Origin: Neofusicoccum parvum
Lineage: Eukaryota > Ascomycota > Dothideomycetes > Botryosphaeriales > Botryosphaeriaceae
Reading direction: 5' to 3'
Length of the DNA: 64,000 nucleotides
Assembly (NCBI GenBank): GCA_020912385.1
Contig: CP087209.1
Span: 2,976,001 to 3,040,000 of the forward strand
Below are positions 54,641-64,000 of the stretch, one piece after another; position 1 is the stretch's first letter, and each line of letters begins with the position of its first letter. The notes below the pieces were generated by a model, which saw nothing but the letters and a program-made list of their open reading frames with translations, did no database searches and was not told where the DNA came from. The position numbers and the translations under genes are program-made.

Positions 54641-56582
54641 CTAAAAGAGCTCATGATCAGACTCTTGCGTTTCGTACATGGCCTGTCCGATGAACGGACT
54701 CCTTGCTCTTATGCTCTTCCCCTTCCACAACAGAAGCACGGGAGCGAAGCTCAGTCCTATCGCCACAAACGCCAGCAAGCTGCTAGCCCACTGAAACCCC
54801 AGGTTCGTGTACAGCACCTGCTCGGCCAGGGGCAAGAAAGCTCCCGTCAAGTTCTCGCCGAATGCCACGCCTCCGAGCGCCGACGCGGCGTACAGCGAAT
54901 ACGAGTCCTCGACGTAGTTGCTCGCCGCAGTCACGACAGTGAAGATGCCCACGCCGACCAGCGCCAGCCCGACCGTCGGCGCCATCCAGTGCACGCCCGG
55001 CCACGCCGTCCACGCGTACACGAACAGCCCGCCCGCCAGCCCGACGAACGACGCTGGCACGCTGAGGTACAGCCGGCCCTCGGGCACGAAGTCCTCGTCC
55101 GCGTCAGTTCCGGCCAAGCCTCCTCCCGCGACGGCCTCGTCGCCCGCACCGTCTCTCTTCGCCGCCGCCGTCCGGAAGTACAGCGCGTCCGCCGCGGGCG
55201 ACACCGCTCCGCCCACCGTCACGCCCGCCACCAGCCCCGCCTGCACCAGCCCGCTCCGCCACGCCTCCCACCCGTACAGCTCGCCGTACACCCGCGGGAT
55301 GCTCTGCGTGAACAGCAGCGCGTTGCCGAAGCAGAACGCCGACCACACCGTGCAGCACGCCACCAGCGGCTCCGTCGCCAGCATGCGCAGCGGCCGCGCC
55401 GCCGCCGCCGCCGCCGTCCGCCACGCCTCGCAGGACGTGCCACCGGAGCAGGGCCGGCCCTCGCCCTCGGCGTACACGGCGGCGCCCGTGAGGCGGCGCA
55501 CGCGCGCGGCCCGCGCGGCCAGGATGGCCGGCCCGCGCGTCTCGGGCAGCAGGAAGGCGGCGAGCGGGAGCGCGGCGCCGGCGAGCAGCGCGAGCAGCGT
55601 CCAGGGCACCAGCCGCCAGGCGTCGGGGGTCTGCGCTCTCGCCGTGATGGCGCCGCCGAGCACGGGGCCGGCCGTCACGCCCAGCAGCAGCGCCCAGATG
55701 TAGAGCGCGACGGGGCGGCTGCGGGCGCGCGGGCCGCGCCACACGTCGCCGACGATGCCGCCGGTGATGTTCTGGAGGGCGCCGGCGGCGGCGCCGGTGA
55801 GGGCGCGTGGGCCGATGAGGGCGGCGTAGGTGGGGGCGAGGGATTGGGGGAGGTGGGTGAGGGTGAGGAGGGTGAGGAGGGCGAGGTAGGGGTGTCGGAT
55901 GCCGTAGGTTTCCATGAGGGGGAGGAGGATGAGCGGGACGAGGCCGGCGGCGAGCGTCCAGGTGAATATGGGGTAGTAGCTGTGGGGAGAGGGGTTTCTT
56001 GTGAGCTCGGGGCGGGTGAGTGAGGGGAGGGTTGGCTTACGTCGGTGGGATGGTGGAGGTCGCGTCAGGGGCGAGGTCGAAGGTCGATGTTAAGAACGGA
56101 GCGGTTGGTGCGAGGGCGGTGCCGGACAGGCCGCTGAGGAATGTTCTGTGACGGAGAGGTTAGTTGGGGTGTATCACAGGGGACGGCGGGGTTGACAAAG
56201 TCAATCGAGGGATGCTTGTAGAGGTCGGATTGGAGCGCAAAAGAAAACATCGATGTGATGGAGAGAATGTTTGCAGGAAGGGCTGGTGGAAGAGCTGGTG
56301 AAGGACATACATGAAGCATGCGATGATAGTAATGCGCCATTTCTTTGAGGACGGCCAGTTGAAGGGATTCTCGGGGTCGTCGGGACCGTCCCAGGTAATC
56401 ATATTCTTCTCGGGGTGAGATATGGGAGGGCTCGGTGGTGCGCCATCGCGGACGCTGTGAGCGAGTTTGTCCCTGGAGTCGTACTGACCGGGCAGGCGCA
56501 GTTGGGTCCCGGCTGTGCCTCCTCGCTCTTCATGCTGGATGGACTCCGCCTTCTCCATGTCTAAAAACACAGGGCCTGCCAT
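54641..56582 (-). CDS. MFS transporter (DHA1 type), minus strand
   Basis: Three exons: 56582-56311, 56145-56041 and 55979-54641 (introns 165 and 61 bp); 571 aa. The N-terminal tail leads to WDGPDDPENPFNWPSSKKW, the fungal DHA1 hallmark. Exon 2 supplies helix 1-2 (ITFLSGLSGTALAPTAPFLT) and exon 3 continues YYPIFTWTLAAGLVPLILLP. Later marks: GALQNITGGIVGDVWRG and GVTAGPVLGGAIT (motif C). The motif A loop is degenerate (LMETYGIRHPYL), and a loop of about 40 residues between helices 6 and 7 is Ala/Arg-rich. Exports or imports an unknown compound at the plasma membrane. Convergent with adenosine kinase, only 299 bp between stop codons. Confidence 0.88.
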
Positions 56583-57361
56583 CTTCGTGCTGCAGTATTC
56601 ATTCGAGCGACCAGAGCGCTTAAGTGCTGGCGAGGGAGCCCAATTCCTGACCGCTACTCAGAGACCCAGATGAGAGCGGGTCCCGGGTGGTGCAGCCGGT
56701 ATTTCTCAAGTAACGCTGAGGTCACTCGGTGTGTCAAGAGGGTGAAAGGTCGAGGAGCAGCGTCGCGACAGAGCAGCGGGACGACATTGTTGGAGGTGCG
56801 GAGACGGGCAGAGCGCAGGCACGGCAGCAGCTTGGATCCTGGTTGGCATCGCCGTTTCAGGCGGTTCGCGCGGACTGGGGGAGCTGGACTGCGGGAACTT
56901 CGAGCCGATTGCGTAAAGGAAAAGTATTGGTTTCGGGATGGTTCGCAGGGTCGACGGGAGATCTGCACCGAGAGGGACGGTGACGAGGTGATAGGCTGGC
57001 ACGGCGGCCGCGTGCATGTGAAGCGGCCTGATTCGCCGGGGCGGCAGGCGCAGCTGCGCGGTGAATCAGGGCGCGCTCGCTCGCAACCGCCCTTCCCGAC
57101 GCGTCTCCCGTCCCGCCGGCACGTGGCGCGTTTTCTTCCCCTCTCCAGCCCCTTGGCTGTCGCACCTTCGCCGCCTACTCTCTTCTTGGTAAATTGCACC
57201 GTCGCTCTTATCATCGCAACACTTCTTGGTGGCGACAAACATGCTCTCCCGGAAGCCCGCGGCGGGCCTTGTCTCGAAGTCATGCGCACTCGAGCTGCGA
57301 GGCATCTGGACCCGGCCCTTCGTACAGCTTACTCTGCGTATCAATTTCCCGCGCACCTTAA
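56583..57361. other. Intergenic region: MFS promoter and patatin 3' flank
   Basis: 779 bp, mixed composition, no gene recognised. Frames open on both strands here are short and lack motifs. Confidence 0.5.
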
Positions 57362-59227
57362 TCAATTGCACCTTCCCTTCTCGAACAGCTCCTTCTCTGC
57401 CTCCTGGTCGTCAGGATTGTACAAAGGGTGCACCGTCTTGAGATGCTTTCGCAGTGCGTCGCGCGTCCGGAACAGCTTTTGCGGTTTGTTGCATGGCGTG
57501 AGGATGCACCGATACTGGTCTCCAGTGGAGAAGAAGTCCCAGTCCGCGCTCTTACACCTGGCCCTCCTTCGGTCCACGAGTTGTGTGGCGATTTCCTCCA
57601 ACTCTGCACGTATTTCATCGCAATACTTCATGGTCTCGTCCTCAATCTTCCTCAACGTCTTCTTGTTGCGCTTCCATTCGTCCAGCTTCATATTCCCGAG
57701 TTCATATCTGCGGGAGACGTTGAGCCGGTGGTATGTCCAGCCATTGGACGGCGTCTCGGCGTGATGGCTCATTGACTGATGCGCCTCCGCGGACTCACTG
57801 GCCAGTTTCTTGGCTGCCCGCCAGTATCCGTAGAGTTGCTGGAGGCCGCCAGTTTTAGGGATCCTGTGGATACCCTTCGCCTCCCCGGTTCCTATGGACA
57901 CCATAAGGTTTGCTCCGGTGTCTCCTTTTCCATGCATTCTCTCCACCTCGATTCGGAGCTCCTCCGCTGGATTGTTGGTCCCGAAGCCGCCGTCTCCGTA
58001 TTTGCGATTGCCAATGTCCACCGGCGCAAAGTATGTCGGTGCTGCAGTTGTAGCACATGCCACCTGCCATATGGGGATCGTCGGAGCAGCACCCGGATTC
58101 CGAGGGAAATACTGAGGTTTGTCCGTCTTCGGGGTTGCGAAATGGTTATAGCTGCGAAAGATGTATGGTCCGACGTGCGTTGGGACTACCTGGCGAACGT
58201 TTGAGTCGACATCGCTGTACAACGTCTTCTTGGTGTTGATGGGCTCCGAGCTGTATGCAAAACAGACCCTGCGTGTGGTTGTCAGCTTCACAGAAACTCC
58301 CGTTCTTTGGCGGTTGCTCACGTTTTGCAGAGATGTTGAGAGTAGCTGAAGATTCCCGCCCCAAGTCGACGCTGTACTTGAGGCAAGTTCTTCGACACGA
58401 TCTCTTCGACCGCCTCCTGCAACCTCGTCGCGTCATATTTTGCCCTCCACCATACCCAGAAAGGCCCTCGCTGGGAGAAAATACGGCCTTGCCCGAAGAT
58501 CTTCTCGCCGAAGACTTCATACGCTTCTATGCAGTCGTCCGTTGTCATTCGAAGGCGCCCCAGCATAATGCTGATTAACCTTTGCTCTTGTCAGCTTCAC
58601 AGGAAGAACCACGAGATCGCTCTCCACTCACCCGCCAGTGCTCGTCCCACCGATGTAGTCGAAATAATGGGAAGGGAGGAAGCGATCGCGTTTTGGACGA
58701 CCATCGTTCGCCTCCAGAGTCTCCGTTCCCCCGGTCTCTTCTAGGTGGACTTTTGAGTTTTCTGTGGCCTTTTTTCTATTCTCGGTTATGGCTCCGTTGG
58801 CACTTCTATGCGAAATGCGTTCTTCCCTCTTGGGGCACTGTCCTGGATGGTAACTGCAGTCCGCCCTTTCCTCACAATCGGCCTCGACTCTCTGTATGAT
58901 GTCCATAAGAGTCCGGAGGATGATCAGGCTGGAGTAACCGCGGATACCGCCTCCGTCGAGGGACAAGACGCTCTTTCGAATCCATGCATCGTCAAGTGTC
59001 GATGATGATGCGTTGGAGCCCCAAGTCGCTGATTTGGATCGATGAGGGGGCTCGTGGTTGGGCGGGAAACCGACACTCTTCTTCGGCTGAATGCTACTGG
59101 TTCCACCCGGTGGGTTGTCAACCGAACTGATGGCCAGTGGATCCGTGGAGGACCTCCTCATTGGTAGCCTCCCTTTCGGGGAGGTTTTATCCCCGGCCTG
59201 ACTGTCGCTGTCAATAGACCCCGTCAT
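57362..59227 (-). CDS. Patatin-like phospholipase with C-terminal C2H2 finger
   Basis: Three exons on the minus strand: 59227-58632, 58579-58322 and 58268-57362; 586 aa. The start is the ATG at 59227 (MTGSIDSDSQAG). After about 85 disordered Ser/Pro residues comes the patatin domain: oxyanion loop SLDGGGIRGYSSL, nucleophile IGGTSTGGLISIMLG rebuilt by splicing exon 1 to 2, and the dyad Asp in YGDGGFGTNNPAEE. SSEPINTKKTLYSD and the YNHFATPK segment (a recurrent fungal patatin motif) lie between. The family hydrolyses membrane lipids (phospholipase A2/lysophospholipase). Unusually, the C-terminus has CILTPC...LFRTRDALRKHLKTVH, a C2H2 zinc finger. No signal peptide. Role unknown; fungal patatins occur in lipid metabolism and in immune-like proteins. 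Confidence 0.9.
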
Positions 59228-61345
59228 TTGTATTACGTTCAGACCAAGCAGACAGCTACACAAGAACACAAGACGGTATGGTATCAAGCAATCAGCTCTC
59301 ACTTACCTGAGATAGCCTCTACGTTACATTCTTATATGCAACATCCCGGGATCGAACAAGGCTGAAGACATCGGCCTGCTGTGACGGACATGCGAACGCT
59401 CTGGACCCATGTCTTTCTCTTGAGCCGCGCTCTCAGTGATGGTGTTCATGGCTTAGCCATCTCGGGCGGAAGCTGAGCAAGGCTTGAGAGCAGTGCGCCT
59501 CAGGCTGCCAGCATGTTTCCGCGTCCAGAGGGGCAAATACCCACGCACTCAGCCACTTTGGGCTTCTGATGACTGCCTTGTTGAAGGCTGTAATCCTTCG
59601 AAGCTCGTGGTTGTGCGCCCATACAGGGATTGGTTGGGGTTATTGCGGCGTTGCAAAGTTCTAGAGCAGCCGGGCGGGCGTACGGAAAGGAACGGCCGTA
59701 TTAGGGAGACAAACGAAAGGGGAAAGAGCGTAAGTTTGCTGCCTACGGAATTCTTCAGACAGGCAAGGGCAGTCAGTGGTAGACGATCGAGATGGACGGA
59801 GGGTTGGGAAGATGTTCCCTCTCAGCAGTAGCGGCGTACAGATCGCTAACAAATTACCATCCAAACAACACCGAGCGCAACACACCTCTTCGTCCGCCAA
59901 TGATGGAGTCAATTCCGCATCTGTTGGTTCTTGCATTTCTGGTTGTGAGAAAGGAAAACCACATGTTTTGCGCCTCTTTCTTAGTCCTGAGCTGACGACG
60001 CCCACATCATCAGCCACCATGTCGGCAGATGAACGCAGCTTTTGCGGAGCAGCACGGAAGCGACCGAGCCGCTGGATGCCTGGAAGGAAAGTGGAGGCTC
60101 TCTACCCTCCATCCTCGTAAAGAGGGGCTGCGGGACGGGCAGTGCCGAGGCTCTACTGATAAGGTGTGTGAGAATTCATTTTGATGTTCTCCCACGCCAA
60201 AAGTAGAGAGAAGGCTGAGAATGATTCGAGAGTAGGCGCCGAGTTAGAGCAAACGCTCTTTTCAGAACGGTTGCAGCTCTGGCCCCTTTGTGGCAAGGCC
60301 ACTGGCTGTGGGGGCAAGCCTTGGACATGGGGGTTCTGCGGTCTGCTGACTTCGCCTCCACCACATGCAGCCATTTCTCGTCTACCCAATGACGTGCGAT
60401 TGCCTCCACACACACTCGAAAATCCACGGGAGCGTCCTTTATCCATCGGTGTGCCGTAATGATACGCGGCATGCTCACGGGATTACGCATCCCAACAGCA
60501 CCCCACCCTACTCGTAGTGGCTGAGCAATGACGGATCGTCAGCCCGTTCCCCCGTTTGGTAAACAACGAACTCGGCAGGCGCTAAACGAATCGGCCTGGA
60601 AACCAACCTCCTGCTCTCTGTTCGAGGCAGCCTTCGCAGCCTATTATCAAGAGGCGGCCAAGCCACTTCTTGCTTCTTTCCCTGACTGGCCGCAACAAGT
60701 CGTCAAATCTGGTATGAACCAAACATCCCACTGATGCTGAGCAGGTGATCTTACTCACTGTGCCTCTGAACAAGAGGGTGGGTGGTCAGAGCCCACAAAC
60801 CAGGGGCTCTCCCGTGTCTCCGCCAGCCACAATGTTCACGACTCGACTCTGATGCAACCGACATGGGACCGGAATAAGTGCGCCAGGCAGGATCAGTCAA
60901 CAGGCAGCATGCGCGCCTATTCTGTCACATGCATTGGTCAAAGGAGGGGCAGACTCGATACCGCCTCCCCACCTCACCTGCCGCTATTGTCAGCCGCACT
61001 TCGTGTACGGACAAAGCCGTGCTGGCCCCTTTCGACCGGAGCAAGGCAGACTACTATCAAGCGGCGTTTTACAGCAGACGCCCCTCAGGTCTAAGCCTGA
61101 TGGCCCCACAAGACAGTAGGGTTAATAGGGTGCCCTACTCCAAGCTACTGTCCTCTCCTATCATCACACGTTCCCAGATTGCCCTGATTTAGCATACCCG
61201 CATAACTTGTATCTCTATATTTCCCTAAACATCTCGCAGGAACTGCCAACATCCCTACATCACTCCCGTCCCATCGGTGTGGTGCAACAGCCCTATTGGA
61301 ACCAAATAACAACCGCCTCGGAGTAAGCACACACCAGTCCACAGC
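59228..61345. other. Intergenic region, 2.1 kb
   Basis: Upstream of the patatin gene and of the small gene at 61346. Many short open frames but no motif, consistent codon bias or splice-supported gene. The sequence around 60640-60720 and 61040-61080 shares short CTA(C/T)TATCAAG-GCGGC-like words, too little to call a repeat. Confidence 0.5.
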
Positions 61346-61748
61346 ATGGCTCCTACCTCGCCTATACGTTCCAGCTTCCAAAGTCTCCGCAAATATCATC
61401 CGGAGATCAGTAGCAATACCGTTGTGGTGTACGATTCTCTGAATCAAATATACTGGAAAGACACCGCAGCAAAATACGGTGAACAATCACTCTCCACAAA
61501 ATTGCTTACCACACCGTATGCTGACTATCTATGGGCAATTGGCAGAAGGAAGCGACGCCGGAGAATTCGTAGATATCGGGACGGGCAAGAAGAACACGAA
61601 GGTCGACATCTACGTCAACGTCGGCGGCACGCAGATGTTCCTTGCGACAATCGACCTCAAGAAACTCGGCTTCGATATTAAGAGCAGACGGAAGGCTGGG
61701 AAATTGGACAACATATATGTCCTCGGTCAGAGTCCGAACGGCAGGTGA
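61346..61748 (+). CDS. Small orphan gene, 111 aa
   Basis: Two exons, 61346-61478 and 61546-61748, with a 67-bp intron (GTGAAC, branch-like GCTGACTAT, acceptor TTGGCAG). The splice keeps phase and joins IYWKDTAAKY to EGSDAGEFVDIGTGKKNTKV. The product starts MAPTSPIRSSFQSLRKYHPE and ends NIYVLGQSPNGR. The second exon has alternating hydrophobic and polar residues (DIYVNVGGTQMFLATIDLKK) that suggest a small beta-rich domain. No signal peptide, no cysteines, no known family recognised. It sits alone in a gene-poor stretch. The good codon structure of exon 2 and the matched splice support a real gene; an exon fragment of a longer gene is the alternative. Confidence 0.5.
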
Positions 61749-63184
61749 TGGTGCCGTTGCAGGAATTCTTGATGTGAGGTCTGGGATTTGGTCACTGTGT
61801 TCACCTGTTGGTGATCGTTTGTTTTCTCAGGTTTGGTTCTCCTTTCAGCCTTGATATTGCGAATTACTACTGCTTAGAGGCGTTCCTTTTCCTTGTTCTG
61901 TGCTCTATACCCTTCTGTTCATGCACCGCAGCCTCTTTACGGCACAGGGTTAGCCCTTCCTTGAGAACATACGTTTCACTTGCCTATGTATAAAAACACA
62001 CTGTCATTTGAGTTCTTTATCATGATTTCATCCTCTTGTCCCCTTTCAACATACCTGAGGACTATCATATACTTTAGAGAATGACGAAGCCGGAAGAGGC
62101 TGCCACTAAACAACCGATAAACCACGACGCATGTGAATCAGCAAATCACATGGGCCAAGCGACTGCGCTAGCCACTCTCATCGAGACAGGCGTTAGCGAG
62201 CTGGCGGAGCATCGGTCCGTTAGTAGGCGCGTGTGAACGTGGCTCCTCTTGTGGTCTGCCAACTTTCAGATATTGGACGTCTGACTGGACCGACATTTCT
62301 TAGGAAATGCTCACAAGATGCGTGGCGAGGCTAAGTGGCTTCGACTAGTACAGTCGTTGCCATTGGCTCCGGTTTGCGTACTTCAACAAGTCAAGCATGT
62401 TTGTAACTCTGTGTTGGTTTGTGGCCGCAACTGCAGGTATGACCAGTTTCTCCAAGACTGCAGTCTGCTTGGTGTAGTTAAGAGTTCAGTCACACTTACC
62501 CTCGCGCTCAGCAAAACGCCTTGAATGTTTGGGGCTGCCACAGCGCTACCCAAATTGGAATGACGGTTCCTCAACTAGACGCACTAGCCTCTTTCGTCCG
62601 GGTACGTCTCGCTTTCGCCTGCTGCGTAAGGGACCAATACCACTGGCCTCCCCTAGTCCATCCTAGTCCTCCAGCCACCTGTAGAAGCGCCATCCTTCGC
62701 CGCTCTAAAGGGCCAAAACTAGACCTTTGTAATTTTTGACTTTATTGCGCCCTAATACCTCGAGCCGTAAAAAGTTGACGGAATACTTACTTCCTTCCTG
62801 GCCTAAAACACGTGATCGTTATTGGCATTCTACAAGGCTGAATTGGCTACGGCCTTTTTGAAGATTGAGGTGCTTCAAGGTACACTAAACCCGAGTGGAA
62901 TGGTGCGAATGTTCCAGATAAGCCATTGGATTCATTGTATTGTCCAGGAACCGGGAATACAATACCACGTATCACGTAGCCGTATAGAGTTGATTCGAAA
63001 CAAAAGATGAATTTCTATATGTTCGCTGAGTAATTGACGATTGTCATGGCTTCTCCGTGTGTATTCAGTAGCGGTAGGCATCTAGATACATTCAATATTT
63101 CTTGAGTAGACTTGCATTCCAGCTTTTCAGTACTGAATCTGTTTCCGAGGCAAGAGGGCTGGAAGGAAGGAATTCATCACGAGA
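61749..63184. other. Gene-poor AT-richer region
   Basis: 1.44 kb without a supportable gene. A 51-codon frame at 62082 (MTKPEEAATKQP) has an ATG but nothing else in favour. From about 62720 the DNA is AT-rich and may be decayed repeat sequence; the last part is the 3' flank of the helicase gene. Confidence 0.5.
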
Positions 63185-64000
63185 TCATTTCCTATCCTGA
63201 GTCAGTAGATACTTGGATGTATTAGAGAGCGAACCACTCACTGCATAGTTCTGCAATTGAGCCTTTTGTTTCGATTCAGCCTTAAAACCTCCCCGTGACA
63301 ACACCACCTTATGTTGCTGTCGGTTCTGCACACTCTAGAATGATTTTTTAGCATCCGTTATGAGGGGTTCGAGATTTTCACGGCTCACCTGTTCCACAGT
63401 GTTGTTTACAATATACCGTATGATTGTGACCGTCCTCTTCTGACCAAGTCTCAAGACACGGCCCACGGCTTGGCTTTCTACGGAAGGATTCCACTGTGGC
63501 TCGAGAATGTGTAGGCGGCTCGCGACGGAGAGGCTGTTCAGTCTGGTGGAATCATTCAGTCAATGGAAACAAGTTTTGGAGGCGCTTTGGCAAGCTCACC
63601 CGACAGCACCTGTACCCAGCGTCATGAGAAGAACTTTCGTATTTGTGCTGGTCTGAAAGTCTGATAAGACCGCCTTCCGGGCGCCGAATGGCAGAGAGCC
63701 ATCTACGCGGAAGAAGGAGACATTGTTTTCTTTGAACAGATCTCCGACGAGATCCAGGGTCCTCTTCCAGAAACTGAAAATCACGCTGGGGGAGCATTAG
63801 AATAATATTCAAACGTTGTAAAGACAGAAGATACCTTTTCTCGCCATTGCTGTTCTCTTGAACGTCTTTCAGCAAGACCTTCAGCTTCGATGGATAGGTC
63901 CGCTCAGAGGTGCTTTCCGCCTCTATCTCATCTACAGCCTCAAACATGGGCTCGTCATGGTCATGGTCCTTCTTGCAAAGCGGGCATTCGAAGTGCTCTT
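63185..64000 (-). CDS. SNF2-family helicase with RING-like motif (RAD5/HLTF type), C-terminal part
   Basis: Partial gene; its 5' part lies beyond 64000. Exons on the minus strand: 64000-63835, 63785-63600, 63542-63389 and 63334-63185. The first begins inside a RING-like Cys pair (HFECPLCKKDHDHDEP). It continues to helicase-C: YPSKLKVLLKDVQ, SVIFSFWKRTLDLVGDLF, RVDGSLPFGARKAVLSDF (motif IV), KVLLMTLGTGAVGLNSL (motif V), then HILEPQWNPSVESQAVGRVL and RLGQKRTVTIIRYI (motif VI). A RING between the helicase lobes is the RAD5/HLTF/SHPRH arrangement of DNA-repair translocase-ubiquitin ligases. The last exon contains an optional 45-nt intron (63197-63241) that leaves the same stop. The exact subgroup cannot be fixed from this piece. 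Confidence 0.88.

Noticed and set aside
54918..55703. 261-codon plus-strand frame opposite the second MFS gene
   Set aside because: Antisense shadow; the minus strand carries transmembrane segments and MFS motifs.
59484..59831. 115-codon plus-strand frame in the intergenic region
   Set aside because: No motif, no codon bias, and no supporting promoter or splice context.
1..64000. Biosynthetic gene cluster, CRISPR array or prokaryotic operon
   Set aside because: No PKS/NRPS/terpene core enzyme, no spaced repeats of CRISPR type; the genes are intron-bearing fungal genes on alternating strands.

Overview
The window is nuclear DNA of a filamentous ascomycete (Pezizomycotina). Genes sit on both strands about 2.5 kb apart. 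Most are cut by short GT-AG introns of 45-75 bp with CTGAC/CTAAC-like branch sites, and the proteins are typically fungal (Rse1, Osh1, Atp12, Pan3, Ubx2/FAF2, Zn2Cys6 factor, DHA1 transporters, HET-family protein). The gene content suggests a plant-associated Dothideomycete, but the species cannot be fixed from sequence alone.

Layout. 1-13.9 kb: 3' end of RSE1, a DUF2235 hydrolase, an amino-acid/GABA/choline-type permease (minus), a phytase, an SDR reductase and an isochorismatase-type hydrolase. 14.1-18.2 kb: a degenerate island holding a HET-family protein that lacks its HET core, a decayed arginine/serine-repeat coding relic, an orphan last exon resembling a rhamnogalacturonan lyase, and a 97-bp direct repeat pair. 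18.7-28.6 kb: OSH1 and ATP12 (both minus) and a four-exon Zn2Cys6 factor. 29.9-39.7 kb: GH51 arabinofuranosidase (minus), UBX2-like ERAD factor (minus), PAN3 and a nitrilase. 40.1-44.0 kb: three lineage-restricted ORFs; two share a Cys/His motif and the third is Arg-rich with a short Cys cluster. 45.3-64 kb: a DHA1 transporter, a ZNF511-type zinc-finger protein (minus), an EST1/SMG7-like protein, adenosine kinase, a second MFS transporter (minus), a patatin-like phospholipase with a C-terminal C2H2 finger (minus), a 111-aa orphan gene, and the 3' end of a RAD5/SNF2-type helicase (minus) that runs off the window.

There is no biosynthetic gene cluster. Housekeeping genes (splicing, lipid transfer, ATP-synthase assembly, deadenylation, ERAD, nucleoside salvage, RNA decay/telomere) alternate with accessory genes for nutrition and transport. 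The most unusual signal is a family of four short elements, each exactly 73 bp with 22-bp inverted arms and a 29-bp loop, placed in an intron and in intergenic DNA at 3.5, 39.8, 41.7 and 47.3 kb. Exon coordinates below were worked out by hand from splice signals, reading phase and protein similarity; no database search was run.
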